A stretch of DNA of 64,000 nucleotides from Lysinibacillus odysseyi (GCA_014595895.1 JABUKB010000002.1:1-64000), one strand, 5' to 3'; numbered from the stretch's first letter, positions 25,965 through 34,671 are shown. Notes: generated from the letters alone by a model not told the origin. Numbers and translations: made by a program.

Positions 25965-26291
25965 TTATTCAGCTATATATCCCAATGCTTCTAGCTCACT
26001 GTAGACAGGCTTGATTTGAACATATCCTTCCCCAACGACCTGATCATTGATCAAAACAAGTGGATAGAAAAATTCATCTTCTTCAATACGTGCAGCATAC
26101 TCCTTATCGCGCTCATTCTCAAGTACATGCTGAATATTGATAAAACGGTAGTCTACAGGCTGATTTGGAAATTTCCGGGCTATGGCTGCTTGCAGCCATT
26201 CATATGTATCCTTTGAAGAAGGCGCATTGACACAGCTAGCACAAGCTATATCTGCCCCATATACTTCTATTATCGCTTTTGCCTTTTCCAT
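25965..26291 (-). CDS. yuzD: YuzD-like thioredoxin-fold protein (DUF1462)
   Basis: This 108-residue cytoplasmic protein resembles B. subtilis YuzD. It starts with 'EVYGADIACASCVNAPSSKD', containing a CxxC pair typical of a thioredoxin-like redox site. Near the end it has 'FYPLVLINDQVVGEG', which contains the expected cis-Pro region. It is divergent from the NifU-like gene yutI, the same pairing as in B. subtilis, suggesting a link with Fe-S or thiol chemistry. That link is inferred from context. Confidence 0.82.
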   Translation of the reverse strand: MEKAKAIIEVYGADIACASCVNAPSSKDTYEWLQAAIARKFPNQPVDYRFINIQHVLENERDKEYAARIEEDEFFYPLVLINDQVVGEGYVQIKPVYSELEALGYIAE

Positions 26292-26375
26292 TTTCTTTCG
26301 CCCCCTATGTGTTTAAGTATTGGATTTTTTCACTTCTTCACATTATAATGATTTTAGTGAAAGGAGTCGAGCAAA

Positions 26376-26612
26376 ATGACAGACATTGAACAAAAAGAAC
26401 AAGTACAAGAAGTTTTAGATAAATTGCGACCATTCTTATTACGTGATGGCGGAGACTGCGAGTTAGTGGATATCGAGGATGGTATCGTAAAATTACGCCT
26501 ATTAGGTGCATGCGGCAGCTGCCCAAGTTCAACAATCACATTAAAAGCTGGTATTGAACGTGCCCTATTAGAAGAAGTACCAGGTATTATAGAAGTAGAG
26601 CAAGTTTTCTAA
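26376..26612 (+). CDS. yutI: NifU-like iron-sulfur scaffold/carrier protein YutI
   Basis: This 78-residue protein is a free-standing NifU C-terminal (Nfu) domain. The cluster-binding motif is '[13 protein letters not shown]' (CxxC), preceded by '[18 protein letters not shown]'. Nfu proteins deliver [4Fe-4S] clusters to target enzymes such as LipA, whose gene is 5 kb away, and work with the SUF machinery also found in this window. AAAGGAGTC precedes the ATG. Confidence 0.93.
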   Translation: MTDIEQKEQVQEVLDKLRPFLLRDGGDCELVDIEDGIVKLRLLGACGSCPSSTITLKAGIERALLEEVPGIIEVEQVF

Positions 26613-26624
26613 TCCAATAATTAC

Positions 26625-26667
26625 AAAAATAGCCAAAGTCGGAGTTCCCGCTCTGGCTATTTTTTCT
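26625..26667 (+). terminator. Rho-independent terminator (bidirectional)
   Basis: AAAAATAGCCAAAG and CTCTGGCTATTTTTT pair around an internal GC loop. It lies between convergent yutI and the DUF2225 gene. Confidence 0.85.
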
Positions 26668-26670
26668 ATT

Positions 26671-27360
26671 TTAAAATGTCTTTTCTCGTTCCCCGCGAAT
26701 TTCTTCCCACCGTTCTTTCGCCATTTCCACCAATTTCGCTTCACCGCCTGAACGTTGACTTTCAATTACTTTTGAAAAATAGCGCGTTGCATTTTCCTTA
26801 TCCCCGAGGCGACGTGAAAGCTCACCGATTACATACATAATACGCACTGCTGACATTTGCGTACTCGCATAATCCTCCGTAGAGAATGATTCTAAATATT
26901 CTGCCTTGGCGATATTCATAAAACGAAGTTCCTGTTCTGTATTTTTTAAAGAACGATATAACCATGCCAAGCGTAGGGCCAACCCAGCTTTTGCTACGTG
27001 CTTTTCCTTTTTTAAATTCGCACATAATAAAGCTAGTTTATAGGCTTGAATCGCTTGAAACACCGTGCGCTCCCCTTTAAAATCATGATGTACCCATTTG
27101 CTGCTAATTTGCTGCTGAATTCCTTCTGTTGTCCCTGGTGCAAAATATTTTGAAAAATCTTCTGTAAATGAAAAGCCGCAATGTTCACATACAAAAACAT
27201 TATAATACATTGCTGGTACTTCATCAGAACTATATATGGGCATGAAGTCTGTATCTGTCTGTGAAACCTTCACAAATTTAGTTCTAACTTTCGTAGTAGG
27301 GAATGTTTTTTTACAGTGCAAACAATCTACTTTTTTCTCGTAATATGGTGAAATCTCCAT
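26671..27360 (-). CDS. DUF2225-type zinc-ribbon/TPR protein
   Basis: This 229-residue cytoplasmic protein has two CxxC pairs near its N-terminus, 'CLHC' and 'CEHC', probably one zinc ribbon of about 60 residues. A helical C-terminal region follows with TPR-like repeats ('AGLALRLAWLYRSLKNTEQE', 'ARYFSKVIE'). The arrangement matches the DUF2225 family of Firmicutes. The function is unknown. It is divergent from the yutM-like gene, with a bcr1-like repeat in the shared upstream region. Confidence 0.82.
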   Translation of the reverse strand: MEISPYYEKKVDCLHCKKTFPTTKVRTKFVKVSQTDTDFMPIYSSDEVPAMYYNVFVCEHCGFSFTEDFSKYFAPGTTEGIQQQISSKWVHHDFKGERTVFQAIQAYKLALLCANLKKEKHVAKAGLALRLAWLYRSLKNTEQELRFMNIAKAEYLESFSTEDYASTQMSAVRIMYVIGELSRRLGDKENATRYFSKVIESQRSGGEAKLVEMAKERWEEIRGEREKTF

Positions 27361-27487
27361 TTCCCATCGCCCTCTCGGTTAAATAATCATAAATTTATTA
27401 TAACGATTCACAGACCAAAAGTCTCAGTTTTTGTATAAATTTCTCACAATCGTATAATTGTATTTTTTGAAAAACACTTGTTATGAT

Positions 27488-27678
27488 ATAAAGTGAAACT
27501 TCAATCAGTGGGGTTCTCCTTATCCCCCACTGATTGTTAGTTGAACCAATCGGGCTTTTACGGGTAGTTGATCTCCCGCCTATCCTTTTCGCTTTTCTTA
27601 AGCCTAGAGGCGGGAGTCTTGTATCTGTCGCTAACGCTTTCGATACAGATAAATTACTACCCGTTAATGCGGGATAAA
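27488..27678 (+). repeat. bcr1-like structured repeat, intact copy upstream of yutM
   Basis: This 191-base element holds nested inverted repeats. They are AATCAGTGGGG with CCCCCACTGATT, then an outer stem ACGGGTAGT with ACTACCCGT, which encloses CTCCCGCCT with AGGCGGGAG. A further stem TGTATC with GATACA sits inside. It is bounded by ATAAA on both sides, consistent with a TTTAT/ATAAA target duplication. A second copy is at 36051-36302 and a decayed one at 24842-24992. As I recall, this resembles the bcr1 repeats of the Bacillus cereus group. It ends only 18 bases before the yutM start codon, so it occupies that gene's leader. Confidence 0.85.
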
Positions 27679-27696
27679 CAAAGGAAGGTGACCTTG

Positions 27697-28068
27697 ATGA
27701 CTAATCAACAAGTAATCATTTTAACAGAGGCAGCTTCATTCCAAATTAAAGAGATGATGAAGCACAATGAAGAGGAAGGCTCTTATTTACGCGTCGCAGT
27801 TCGCGGCGGTGGATGCAGCGGTCTTTCTTATGGAATGAATTTTGATAACACAAAAAACGATGACGACTTATTGGATGAGCAATTCGGCTTACAGATTATC
27901 GTAAGCGCTGAAGACGCGCCAATCTTAAAAGGAACAGAAATCGATTATAAGCAATCACTGCTTGGTGGCGGATTTACGATTGAAAATCCAAATGCCATTG
28001 CTTCTTGCGGCTGTGGCACAAGCTTTAGAGCAGCCGGTCGTGAAAGCACACCGGAAATATGTGAGTAA
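27697..28068 (+). CDS. yutM: HesB/IscA (ErpA-type) iron-sulfur protein YutM
   Basis: This 123-residue A-type Fe-S carrier has the three conserved cysteines, one in 'GGGCSGLSYGM' and two in 'ASCGCGTSF'. These proteins pass Fe-S clusters from SUF to client enzymes. ATG 27697 is supported by AAGGAAGGTG. An upstream in-frame extension to 27568 would translate the bcr1-like repeat and is rejected. The C-terminal tail 'RAAGRESTPEICE' is a little longer than usual. Transcription must pass through or start within the repeat, unless the promoter lies in its last bases. Confidence 0.93.
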   Translation: MTNQQVIILTEAASFQIKEMMKHNEEEGSYLRVAVRGGGCSGLSYGMNFDNTKNDDDLLDEQFGLQIIVSAEDAPILKGTEIDYKQSLLGGGFTIENPNAIASCGCGTSFRAAGRESTPEICE

Positions 28069-28105
28069 AAAAGCATTCGAGGTCTCTCGCCTCAAATGCT
28101 TTTTC
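28067..28105 (+). terminator. Rho-independent terminator (bidirectional)
   Basis: AAAAAGCATTCGAGG and CCTCAAATGCTTTTT pair with one mismatch between the convergent yutM and yutJ-like genes. Confidence 0.9.
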
Positions 28106-28116
28106 TTTATAATTGA

Positions 28117-29187
28117 TTAATTTTCGTTTTGACGCTTATACATCCATAATAAGCCTGACTTCATTAAACGTGCAATACGACCTGTTACGGTTGTATCTGC
28201 CAAGTGAACGAACCCTTGTTTTTTCCCTAACGAACCCATGAAGCCTTTTAATTTAATTGGGGACAGTGCCTCTGGGTTCTTGCCATTTGTCCAGCGCGAG
28301 CGCAACACTTTCACTACACGTTCCGCTTGTTCTTCGGCAAGTTGAGCCGTTGGAGGCAATTCAGATGAAGCACAGTCTCCGATGACAAAAATATGCTCAT
28401 CATCTGGTAAATGGAAAAATTCATTGATAATAGGACGACCAAATTTATCTTTTTCTGCTTCCATCTCACGGACGATTTTTACAGGCTGTACACCCGCTGT
28501 CCATACGATTTCATCCACTTCAATGACTTGGTCATGATTGTGCAAGCGTCCCTCTTCTACACGCGTAATATTTGATTGTGCGATTACTTCTACATCATGC
28601 TTTTCAAACCAAGATTTAATATAATCGCTTAATTTCTCTGGGAAATCACGTAAAATACGGTGGGAACGGTCAAATAATTTAATTTGCAAATCAGCACGGC
28701 TTTCACGTAATTCACTCGCCAATTCAATTCCGGATAAACCTGCCCCGACGATAGCTACTACTGAGCCTGGCGGTAAGCTACATAATTTTTCGAATGTGAT
28801 GCGTGATTTCGCAATCGTCTGAATACTATGCGTATACTCTTCTGCTCCCGGTACTCCATGATACTTATCTTCACAGCCTAGCCCTACGATTAAATCATCA
28901 TATCGGATTTCCTGACCATCTTCTAAAAAAACAGCCTTCTCTTCACGATCGATGCGTACTACTTCACCATATATCTTTTTTAAACGCTCATGTTCTGGAA
29001 ATGCTACACGTACTTCTTTATCTGTGGACGTACCCGCTGCCAACGCATAAAATTCTGTTTTTAAACTATGGAATGGTGCACGGTCTATTAAAATAATTTC
29101 TGTGTCCTGTGAAAGGTTATTTGGCAAAAGACGCAATAACACACGCATATTGCCGTAACCTCCACCTAATAAAACTAGTTTCTTCAT
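28117..29187 (-). CDS. yutJ: NAD(P)/FAD-dependent oxidoreductase (YutJ, NDH-2-like)
   Basis: This 356-residue flavoprotein belongs to the pyridine nucleotide-disulfide oxidoreductase superfamily and resembles type II NADH dehydrogenases. The FAD site is 'LVLLGGGYGNMRVL' at the N-terminus. The NAD(P)-binding Rossmann motif is 'VAIVGAGLSGIELASEL' (about residue 145). 'FVIGDCAS' (about residue 265) contacts FAD. It is shorter than Ndh and lacks an obvious membrane anchor. ATG 29187 follows AAAGGAGATT. Position next to yuzB and yutF is as in B. subtilis. Confidence 0.9.
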   Translation of the reverse strand: MKKLVLLGGGYGNMRVLLRLLPNNLSQDTEIILIDRAPFHSLKTEFYALAAGTSTDKEVRVAFPEHERLKKIYGEVVRIDREEKAVFLEDGQEIRYDDLIVGLGCEDKYHGVPGAEEYTHSIQTIAKSRITFEKLCSLPPGSVVAIVGAGLSGIELASELRESRADLQIKLFDRSHRILRDFPEKLSDYIKSWFEKHDVEVIAQSNITRVEEGRLHNHDQVIEVDEIVWTAGVQPVKIVREMEAEKDKFGRPIINEFFHLPDDEHIFVIGDCASSELPPTAQLAEEQAERVVKVLRSRWTNGKNPEALSPIKLKGFMGSLGKKQGFVHLADTTVTGRIARLMKSGLLWMYKRQNEN

Positions 29188-29365
29188 AGTAATCTCCTTT
29201 AATCTTCGTCCAATTATATAGTTCATAAAGTATTCATAAATGAGTATATCCGATTGTGATAACTTTCACAATATATTAAAATGATTTTGTGAATCTTTTC
29301 ACAAGTTGTCTGAATTGACTAAAAATACAAAGAACTGTAGCATACAAAAAGTGAGGTGGCATACA

Positions 29366-29608
29366 TTGAATCCGATGGTTGAATTTTGCATCAGCAATTT
29401 AGCAAACGGTGCACAACAAACATATGAAGTACTTGAACGAGATCCGAATATTGATTTACTTGAATCAGGCTGTCTAAGCTTTTGTACTAAATGCGCACAG
29501 ACTCTTTTTGCAGTGGTAGAAGGTGAAGTCGTCGAAGCAGATACTCCCGAAGAGCTCACAAAAAAGATTTATGCAGCGATTGAAGCAAATCCAATTTGGG
29601 GTTTATAG
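29366..29608 (+). CDS. yuzB: YuzB family small protein
   Basis: This 80-residue cytoplasmic protein starts with TTG at 29366 behind GTGAGGTGG, as the family begins 'MNPMVEFCISNLA'. It contains conserved cysteines in 'ESGCLSFCTKCAQ' (CxxxCxxC), which could bind metal or an Fe-S cluster; that is a guess from spacing. It is divergent from yutJ and convergent with yutF, the same order as in B. subtilis. Confidence 0.88.
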   Translation: MNPMVEFCISNLANGAQQTYEVLERDPNIDLLESGCLSFCTKCAQTLFAVVEGEVVEADTPEELTKKIYAAIEANPIWGL

Positions 29609-29637
29609 GGAATATCCCCACTTTAAACTATAAATAA

Positions 29638-29684
29638 ACAAAACACATCCCGTATCCTATAGGAGACACGAGATGTGTTTTGTC
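29638..29684. terminator. Rho-independent terminator (bidirectional)
   Basis: ACAAAACACATC and GATGTGTTTTGT are perfect arms around an imperfect inner stem. It lies between convergent yuzB and yutF. Confidence 0.88.
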
Positions 29685-30441
29685 ATTCATTGATGTTTAA
29701 TTGAGATAAATCAGCTATGATGTAATCAGGTTTTTGCTCTTTTGTCAGCACTGCAGCTGTGGGTGTGACGCCTGTGTCAACATGGACTGTCGTACATCCG
29801 TAGCGCAGCCCGCACATGATGTCTGTATCATAATTATCGCCAACCATCACTAGCTCCTCACGATGCAAGCCATGCTCATTTGCGATCATCTCTAGCATAA
29901 CTGGCGATGGCTTTCCTATATATATAGGCTCTACGCCTGCAACATTGGCAATCAGATTCACAAATGAACCGTTCCCTGGCACAAACCCTGTTTCTGTTGG
30001 AAAGCGGATATCCTGATTTGTACCAATGAGCTGGGCTCCGCGCTGAACGACTAAACTAGCCTCCGCAAGCTTTTCATATGTAATCATGCGATCGATTCCC
30101 ATTACTAGTGCATCAACATCCTGATCTTCGCATACCTCTACACCTTGAGAGGCAAGCGCTGTCCATATTCCTTCAGAGCCGATGACACGAACCTTTTTAA
30201 AATGCTGTGCAACGTAGCTTGCCGTCGATAAGGCGCTCGAATAAATATGAGAAAGCGGTGCCTCAATCCCGATTTGCCGCAACGCTTCTTGTAATTGCTC
30301 ACGTGTTTTAGAGGAGTTATTCGTGATATAAAACGGCTCATTTCCTGCTTGTTGCAATTGCTTGATGAATGCAACCGCTGTTGGAATACCCGTTTTCCCC
30401 CTATAAACCGTTCCATCTAAATCAAAGCAATATCGCTTCAT
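29683..30441 (-). CDS. yutF: HAD-superfamily phosphatase YutF (NagD-like)
   Basis: This 252-residue phosphatase is of the HAD IIA subfamily. Motif I is 'CFDLDGTVYRG' with nucleophile and acid Asp. Motif II is 'FYITNNSSKT', the NagD/YutF signature. Motif III is the Lys of 'YIGKPSP', and motif IV is 'VMVGDNYDTDI'. A C2 cap domain lies between. The substrate is a small phosphate ester, not determinable here. Its ATG lies one base after the yutE stop, so they are one operon. Confidence 0.93.
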   Translation of the reverse strand: MKRYCFDLDGTVYRGKTGIPTAVAFIKQLQQAGNEPFYITNNSSKTREQLQEALRQIGIEAPLSHIYSSALSTASYVAQHFKKVRVIGSEGIWTALASQGVEVCEDQDVDALVMGIDRMITYEKLAEASLVVQRGAQLIGTNQDIRFPTETGFVPGNGSFVNLIANVAGVEPIYIGKPSPVMLEMIANEHGLHREELVMVGDNYDTDIMCGLRYGCTTVHVDTGVTPTAAVLTKEQKPDYIIADLSQLNINE

Positions 30442-30442
30442 G

Positions 30443-30892
30443 TTACTTATCCTCAGGTAAAAATGCTGATACAGGTCCTAATTCGTGTGTCAAATAACCT
30501 TGTACACAGCTTGGGAATTGTTTTACGGCTGGCAAGTTCGCTGTTAACACTTCTAAAACTTGTGCTTCATCTATCGCGATAAACTCACGCACAAGCATTT
30601 TACGTAAACCAACAATTGCCTTTAGCGGAGCGTCCATCTCTGGTGTAATCACCTTTTCATCCACTAAAATATCAATAATATCCTCATAGCTGCCTGGATC
30701 ACGCATAATGAAGCCATCAATCATTAAGTTGCCCACATCCATCATAGCTTCCATTAAATTGTGACCAATGCGCTCTAAAGCTAATATGTTTACTTTTGAA
30801 TCTAACCAGTTCGTATTCGACTCAAACACCGTGATTAGCTCTTGAATATGGTTTAAATTTAATGTAATTTTGTTACGATCTACGAAGTACAT
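30443..30892 (-). CDS. yutE: YutE-like HEPN-fold protein (DUF86/HepT-like)
   Basis: This 149-residue all-helical protein resembles B. subtilis YutE, of the DUF86/HepT-like HEPN group. Some HEPN proteins are RNases of toxin pairs with an Rx4-6H motif. Here the corresponding helix reads 'GLRKMLVREFIAID', with Arg where the catalytic His is expected. No nucleotidyltransferase (MNT) partner is next to it. A housekeeping or inactive role is therefore more likely than a toxin. It is cotranscribed with yutF. Confidence 0.82.
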   Translation of the reverse strand: MYFVDRNKITLNLNHIQELITVFESNTNWLDSKVNILALERIGHNLMEAMMDVGNLMIDGFIMRDPGSYEDIIDILVDEKVITPEMDAPLKAIVGLRKMLVREFIAIDEAQVLEVLTANLPAVKQFPSCVQGYLTHELGPVSAFLPEDK

Positions 30893-30973
30893 AAAGATCC
30901 TCCAATCAATAATGTTGATACTGTTTTCTTATATATAGTACCATATTCTTTAGAAATGGAAGGTGTAAATATA

Positions 30974-31240
30974 ATGGAAAGATTTTTCTTGTATGATGAC
31001 GTAGAAGATACGAAGACACGTTTTGTAAGTTTTACAGGGAGAAAGCAACGCTATGATTTAGCCATTTTGCAAAGCAGCCGCTTCTTTGGCAAGGTGCTGG
31101 TCCTTGATATTCAGTTTGGTCGTTTTGCTATTATCGGTCCTGATGATGTAGAGGAAGATGGCTATTTAGAACATGTCTATAACCGTACCGAAGAGGAAGC
31201 CCAGGATTTACGTGAATATTTACGTGAATTATTAGGCTAA
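30974..31240 (+). CDS. Small conserved protein (DUF3055-like)
   Basis: This 88-residue acidic cytoplasmic protein starts 'ERFFLYDDVEDTKTRFVSF'. It contains 'DLAILQSSRFFGKVLVLDIQ' and ends in a charged helix 'EEEAQDLREYLRELLG'. It resembles the DUF3055 family of Bacillales from memory; no function is known. ATG 30974 is chosen over 30956 because GGAAGGTG lies upstream of the former. It is divergent from yutE and convergent with yutD, each separated by a promoter-sized gap or terminator. Confidence 0.75.
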   Translation: MERFFLYDDVEDTKTRFVSFTGRKQRYDLAILQSSRFFGKVLVLDIQFGRFAIIGPDDVEEDGYLEHVYNRTEEEAQDLREYLRELLG

Positions 31241-31281
31241 AAAAATCTCGCATGTGATACGCTCACCTGCGAGATTTTTAA
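31238..31281. terminator. Rho-independent terminator (bidirectional)
   Basis: AAAAATCTCGCA and TGCGAGATTTTT pair around 'TGTGATACGCTCACC'. It lies between convergent genes. Confidence 0.9.
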
Positions 31282-31283
31282 TG

Positions 31284-31643
31284 TTATACATTTGCTTCTG
31301 TTGACTCTGTATCTTCTGCCATTGTTTCAGGTACTTGCTTTTCCTCTTTCTCTTTCGCGATTACCGGAGCCTTGCCTGTTTTTTTCACGATGAAATAGGC
31401 ACAGCCGAAATTACAGTACTCATACAAGTAATCTTGCAATGTGCTGATTTTCGTATCAAACGTTGATTTTTGGTTCTTATCATCAAAAAAGCCCTTTAGG
31501 CGCAGTTGACCATATCCCCAATCGCCAATAATATAATCATATTTCGCTAATATTTCTGAATAGCGTCCGATAAAATCTTCTTCTTTGAAGCCTTCGCGTA
31601 CATTTTCTACTAATTCATATGTGTTACCTTCTACAATAATCAT
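31284..31643 (-). CDS. yutD: YutD family protein (DUF1027)
   Basis: This 119-residue cytoplasmic protein has the YutD core 'FIGRYSEILAKYDYIIGDWG' and 'YGQLRLKGFF', then 'YLYEYCNFGCAYFIVKK' with two cysteines. A Lys/Glu-rich tail follows. The function is unknown. It follows lipA after 18 bases on the same strand, as in B. subtilis, so the two are probably cotranscribed. Confidence 0.9.
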   Translation of the reverse strand: MIIVEGNTYELVENVREGFKEEDFIGRYSEILAKYDYIIGDWGYGQLRLKGFFDDKNQKSTFDTKISTLQDYLYEYCNFGCAYFIVKKTGKAPVIAKEKEEKQVPETMAEDTESTEANV

Positions 31644-31661
31644 ATTTACACCTCCAGACGG

Positions 31662-32591
31662 CTACTGTGTGCTATGTTGTAGCTTTTCTTTGCCAGCGGC
31701 GTTTACTTGCTCATCGGCATGGTAACTACTGCGTACTAATGGACCTGCTTCACAATGCGAGAATCCTTTTTCCATCGCAATTTTACGTAGCTTTCCAAAT
31801 TCTAATGGAGCATAATATTTTACAACCGGTAAATGTTTTTTCGTTGGCTGTAAATATTGGCCAATCGTCATAATATCCACATTATTGGCACGTAAATCAT
31901 CCATGACTTCTAAAATTTCATCCCATGTTTCCCCAAGCCCGATCATTAATGAAGACTTTGTCGGAATATCCGGCTGCATTTCTTTTGCTTTGCGTAGAAA
32001 TTCCAATGAACGGTCATATTTTGCCTTTGCACGTACTCTTGGCGTCAGACGGCGTACCGTTTCAATATTATGGTTTAAAATATCAGGTCTTGCATCCATC
32101 AATTGCTGCAGGTTTTCCTCTAACCCGCCTAAATCTGATGGCAATACTTCAACCGAAGTTTCCGGTGCTTTGCGGCGAATAGCACGTACCGTTTCAGCTA
32201 ATACACCCGCCCCGCCATCTTTTAAATCATCACGTGCTACCATTGTAATGACCACGTGTTTTAAATTCATAATCTTTACGGAATCTGCTACGCGTTCCGG
32301 CTCTGCTAAATCAAGTTCATCGGGTAAGCCTGTTTTCACGGCGCAGAAGCGGCAAGCCCGTGTACACACAGCCCCTAAAATCATCATGGTAGCTGTACGG
32401 CGCTCCCCCCAGCACTCATGAATATTCGGACAGCGAGCCTCTTCGCAAACAGTATGCAAGTTATTGTCACGCATTAATTTTTTCAGCGCTTTATATTCAT
32501 CATTCGTATTCAGCTTAATTTTTAGCCACTCTGGTTTTCTTACATGTTCTTCTTTTTTTGTTTCTATATTTGTTGGTTTACAAGATGTCAT
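31662..32591 (-). CDS. lipA: Lipoyl synthase
   Basis: This 309-residue radical SAM enzyme inserts two sulfur atoms into protein-bound octanoate to make lipoate. Both [4Fe-4S] sites are present: the auxiliary-cluster motif '[12 protein letters not shown]' (Cx4Cx5C) and the radical SAM motif 'CTRACRFC' (Cx3Cx2C). The C-terminal 'VRSSYHADE' supplies the serine ligand of the auxiliary cluster. It would need the Suf/Nfu/A-type carriers encoded nearby and serves GcvH and the 2-oxoacid dehydrogenases. AAGGAGCGAA precedes the ATG. Confidence 0.97.
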   Translation of the reverse strand: MTSCKPTNIETKKEEHVRKPEWLKIKLNTNDEYKALKKLMRDNNLHTVCEEARCPNIHECWGERRTATMMILGAVCTRACRFCAVKTGLPDELDLAEPERVADSVKIMNLKHVVITMVARDDLKDGGAGVLAETVRAIRRKAPETSVEVLPSDLGGLEENLQQLMDARPDILNHNIETVRRLTPRVRAKAKYDRSLEFLRKAKEMQPDIPTKSSLMIGLGETWDEILEVMDDLRANNVDIMTIGQYLQPTKKHLPVVKYYAPLEFGKLRKIAMEKGFSHCEAGPLVRSSYHADEQVNAAGKEKLQHSTQ

Positions 32592-32686
32592 GAAATTCGC
32601 TCCTTAAATCCAAATTCCTACTACATTGATGTCAATGTAACATATCTAAAGATTTGCAACAACTAATCTTTTTTGGGAAATAATAA

Positions 32687-33451
32687 TTATTCATACGGCA
32701 CGGGTACCTCAATAGATGGTTGAGCCGCATTTTCACCACTCGTATAAATATTCGGCACACTGCCACGAATCAATCCAATCGCCACCGGTATATCCTGCTC
32801 GACGGTTGCTGATTTGCTAGCAAAAGGAATAATGACTTGAACATTGACCTGTAAATGAATGCTTACCTCTACATAGGCATTATTAATCCCAAATTCGCGG
32901 ATCGTCGAAGTTACATCACTATGCACATTTCCGATAATATGAAAACGAATCGGTACAGTCGGTCCTAAATTCCCGAGAATCGGTAAATTTAACACTTGAC
33001 CGAGAGGCACAAAAAACACAATACCATCTCCTGCTTCCATACGCCCTACATCATACTGGACGTTTTCCAACGTTGGTAAATTGGAAAGGTCGCCATTTTC
33101 CGCTTCCTGTAAATATTGTTTTACAAGTGCTTGGGTTTCTGCACGTACTTGATTAATAATATCGGTATTAAATTTTGTCGTTACCATTTCACTCGTACCA
33201 GGCGGTAAATCCACAATAATATCATTTACATCGAGTACACTTGATGTCCGGGAATTGATCGCCTTGCTTACTACATAAGAAGCCACCTTTTCCGTTTGCA
33301 CTTCTGCATATTGTAAATAGGTCGGCATAATTTGACTATTGATAAAATATAACAAGAGCATAACCGTCGCTCCTAAGCTAAGCAAAACCCATGACATATA
33401 ATTTCGTGTTTTGGCACGCTGAGAAAAAAGCGATCTTTGTTTTTTTAACAA
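32687..33451 (-). CDS. yunB: Sporulation protein YunB
   Basis: This 254-residue protein has a short cytoplasmic N-terminus, one membrane anchor (about residues 20-40) and an extracytoplasmic domain. It matches B. subtilis YunB, a sigma-E-controlled sporulation protein. Motifs seen include 'KAINSRTSSVLDVNDIIV', 'GRMEAGDGIVFFVPLGQ' and the closing 'RGSVPNIYTS'. Its presence indicates an endospore former. Location upstream of lipA is as in the B. subtilis yun/yut region. Confidence 0.9.
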   Translation of the reverse strand: MLKKQRSLFSQRAKTRNYMSWVLLSLGATVMLLLYFINSQIMPTYLQYAEVQTEKVASYVVSKAINSRTSSVLDVNDIIVDLPPGTSEMVTTKFNTDIINQVRAETQALVKQYLQEAENGDLSNLPTLENVQYDVGRMEAGDGIVFFVPLGQVLNLPILGNLGPTVPIRFHIIGNVHSDVTSTIREFGINNAYVEVSIHLQVNVQVIIPFASKSATVEQDIPVAIGLIRGSVPNIYTSGENAAQPSIEVPVPYE

Positions 33452-33462
33452 TAAAGAGCCCC

Positions 33463-33496
33463 CTACCCTAAGCTATGAGTAGGGGGTTTTTATTAT
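33463..33496 (-). terminator. Hairpin between HD-GYP gene and yunB
   Basis: CCCCCTACC and GTAGGGGG form a strong stem. The T tract is better on the plus strand (TTTTTATT) than on the minus strand (CTCTTTATT), although both flanking genes are on the minus strand. It probably ends the HD-GYP transcript, but could act as an attenuator before yunB. Confidence 0.6.
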
Positions 33497-34596
33497 TCAG
33501 GGGTAACCGTATATTCCGTGTCCACCTTCTCGATCGTAATTGTATAATTATCCTGCAAATTAAGTTCGTATGTAGCATCGACTAACTTGTCATCCTCTTC
33601 GAAAATACGAAGGAACGGGCGATCTGGATGTTCAGGATTTTGACGTGATACCACCCCACGCCGACCGTCCGATAATAATAAAATCGTACCGTTCGGAAAA
33701 TGAACGACACTTTTACGTAGAGCTGCCACAACACGTGGACTAAAAATGGTGCCGCTTCCTGCCTCAACAATCGCCATGCCTTGCGACGGGAGAAGTTTTT
33801 GGCGATAGACACGATTTGATGTCACCGCATCGAAAACATCTGCTACGCCAATAATTTTAGCAAATGGATGAACTTCTTCATCTACTAGGCCCCGTGGGTA
33901 GCCACTGCCATCTAACCGTTCATGATGCTGGAACGCACAATGAGCTACAATCAGCGAGACCGAATGTAAATTTCTGAGGATATCGAAACCAAAACGAGTA
34001 TGTTGCTTCATTATTTCAAATTCTTCATCTGTTAATCGGCCTGGTTTTAATAAAATTTCCGAAGGGACGAGTAGTTTCCCAACATCATGCAACATTGCCC
34101 CAATGCCAATCACCTTCAAATCCTCATAGCTATAGCCCATTTCCTTAGCAATGGCCAATGAATATAAGGTTACCTGAAAAGAGTGTTGGTATAAATATTC
34201 ATCATAAATATAAGCATCTGTTAACACTGTCATAATCTCTTCACTATTTAAAATAGAGTTTAACAGATCATCCACCATCATACCGATTGCTTTCGATTGC
34301 TGATCAAGGACGAAAGAGGCTTGATTAGGCTTTGATTCCTTTACTGCCTTGAAAGAGTCTGTGATTTTGCTCACTACTTTTTTACGTACAGTTGGCGAGA
34401 TTGTTTCCTCTATTTCAATCCCATAAGAAATTTTGTCTTCTATATATACATATTTTATATTTAGCTGTCGTAGGCGCGCCAACACATAGTCCGTGACCAC
34501 GGCATCTTTCTGCAATAATGGATGCCCCGCTTCATTCCATATTGTTCGACCAACAACCATACCAGCCTTTAGCGCATTGATTGATATTAATCGCAT
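33493..34596 (-). CDS. HD-GYP domain protein, probable cyclic-di-GMP phosphodiesterase
   Basis: This 367-residue cytoplasmic protein has an N-terminal regulatory region with 'SINALKAGMVVGRTIWNEAG' (up to about residue 100). A complete HD-GYP domain follows: 'YQHSFQVTLYSLAIAKEMG', 'LHDVGKLLVP', 'HHERLDGSGYPRGL' and 'DVFDAVTSNRVYR'. The catalytic HD and GYP residues are intact, so it probably hydrolyses c-di-GMP to pGpG or GMP. No GGDEF cyclase gene is in the window. It is inserted between yunB and yunD compared with B. subtilis. Confidence 0.92.
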   Translation of the reverse strand: MRLISINALKAGMVVGRTIWNEAGHPLLQKDAVVTDYVLARLRQLNIKYVYIEDKISYGIEIEETISPTVRKKVVSKITDSFKAVKESKPNQASFVLDQQSKAIGMMVDDLLNSILNSEEIMTVLTDAYIYDEYLYQHSFQVTLYSLAIAKEMGYSYEDLKVIGIGAMLHDVGKLLVPSEILLKPGRLTDEEFEIMKQHTRFGFDILRNLHSVSLIVAHCAFQHHERLDGSGYPRGLVDEEVHPFAKIIGVADVFDAVTSNRVYRQKLLPSQGMAIVEAGSGTIFSPRVVAALRKSVVHFPNGTILLLSDGRRGVVSRQNPEHPDRPFLRIFEEDDKLVDATYELNLQDNYTITIEKVDTEYTVTPE

Positions 34597-34671
34597 TAAT
34601 TAGACAAACTCCTATCGTAAAAATTCCTGCATTTTTAATTGTAATTTAGTCTACCTACAAGATGTCATCTA

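Noticed and set aside
31885-32421. 178-codon open frame antisense to lipA
   Set aside because: The lipA frame carries all catalytic motifs; the antisense frame has no ribosome site and a Ser/Ala-rich shadow composition.
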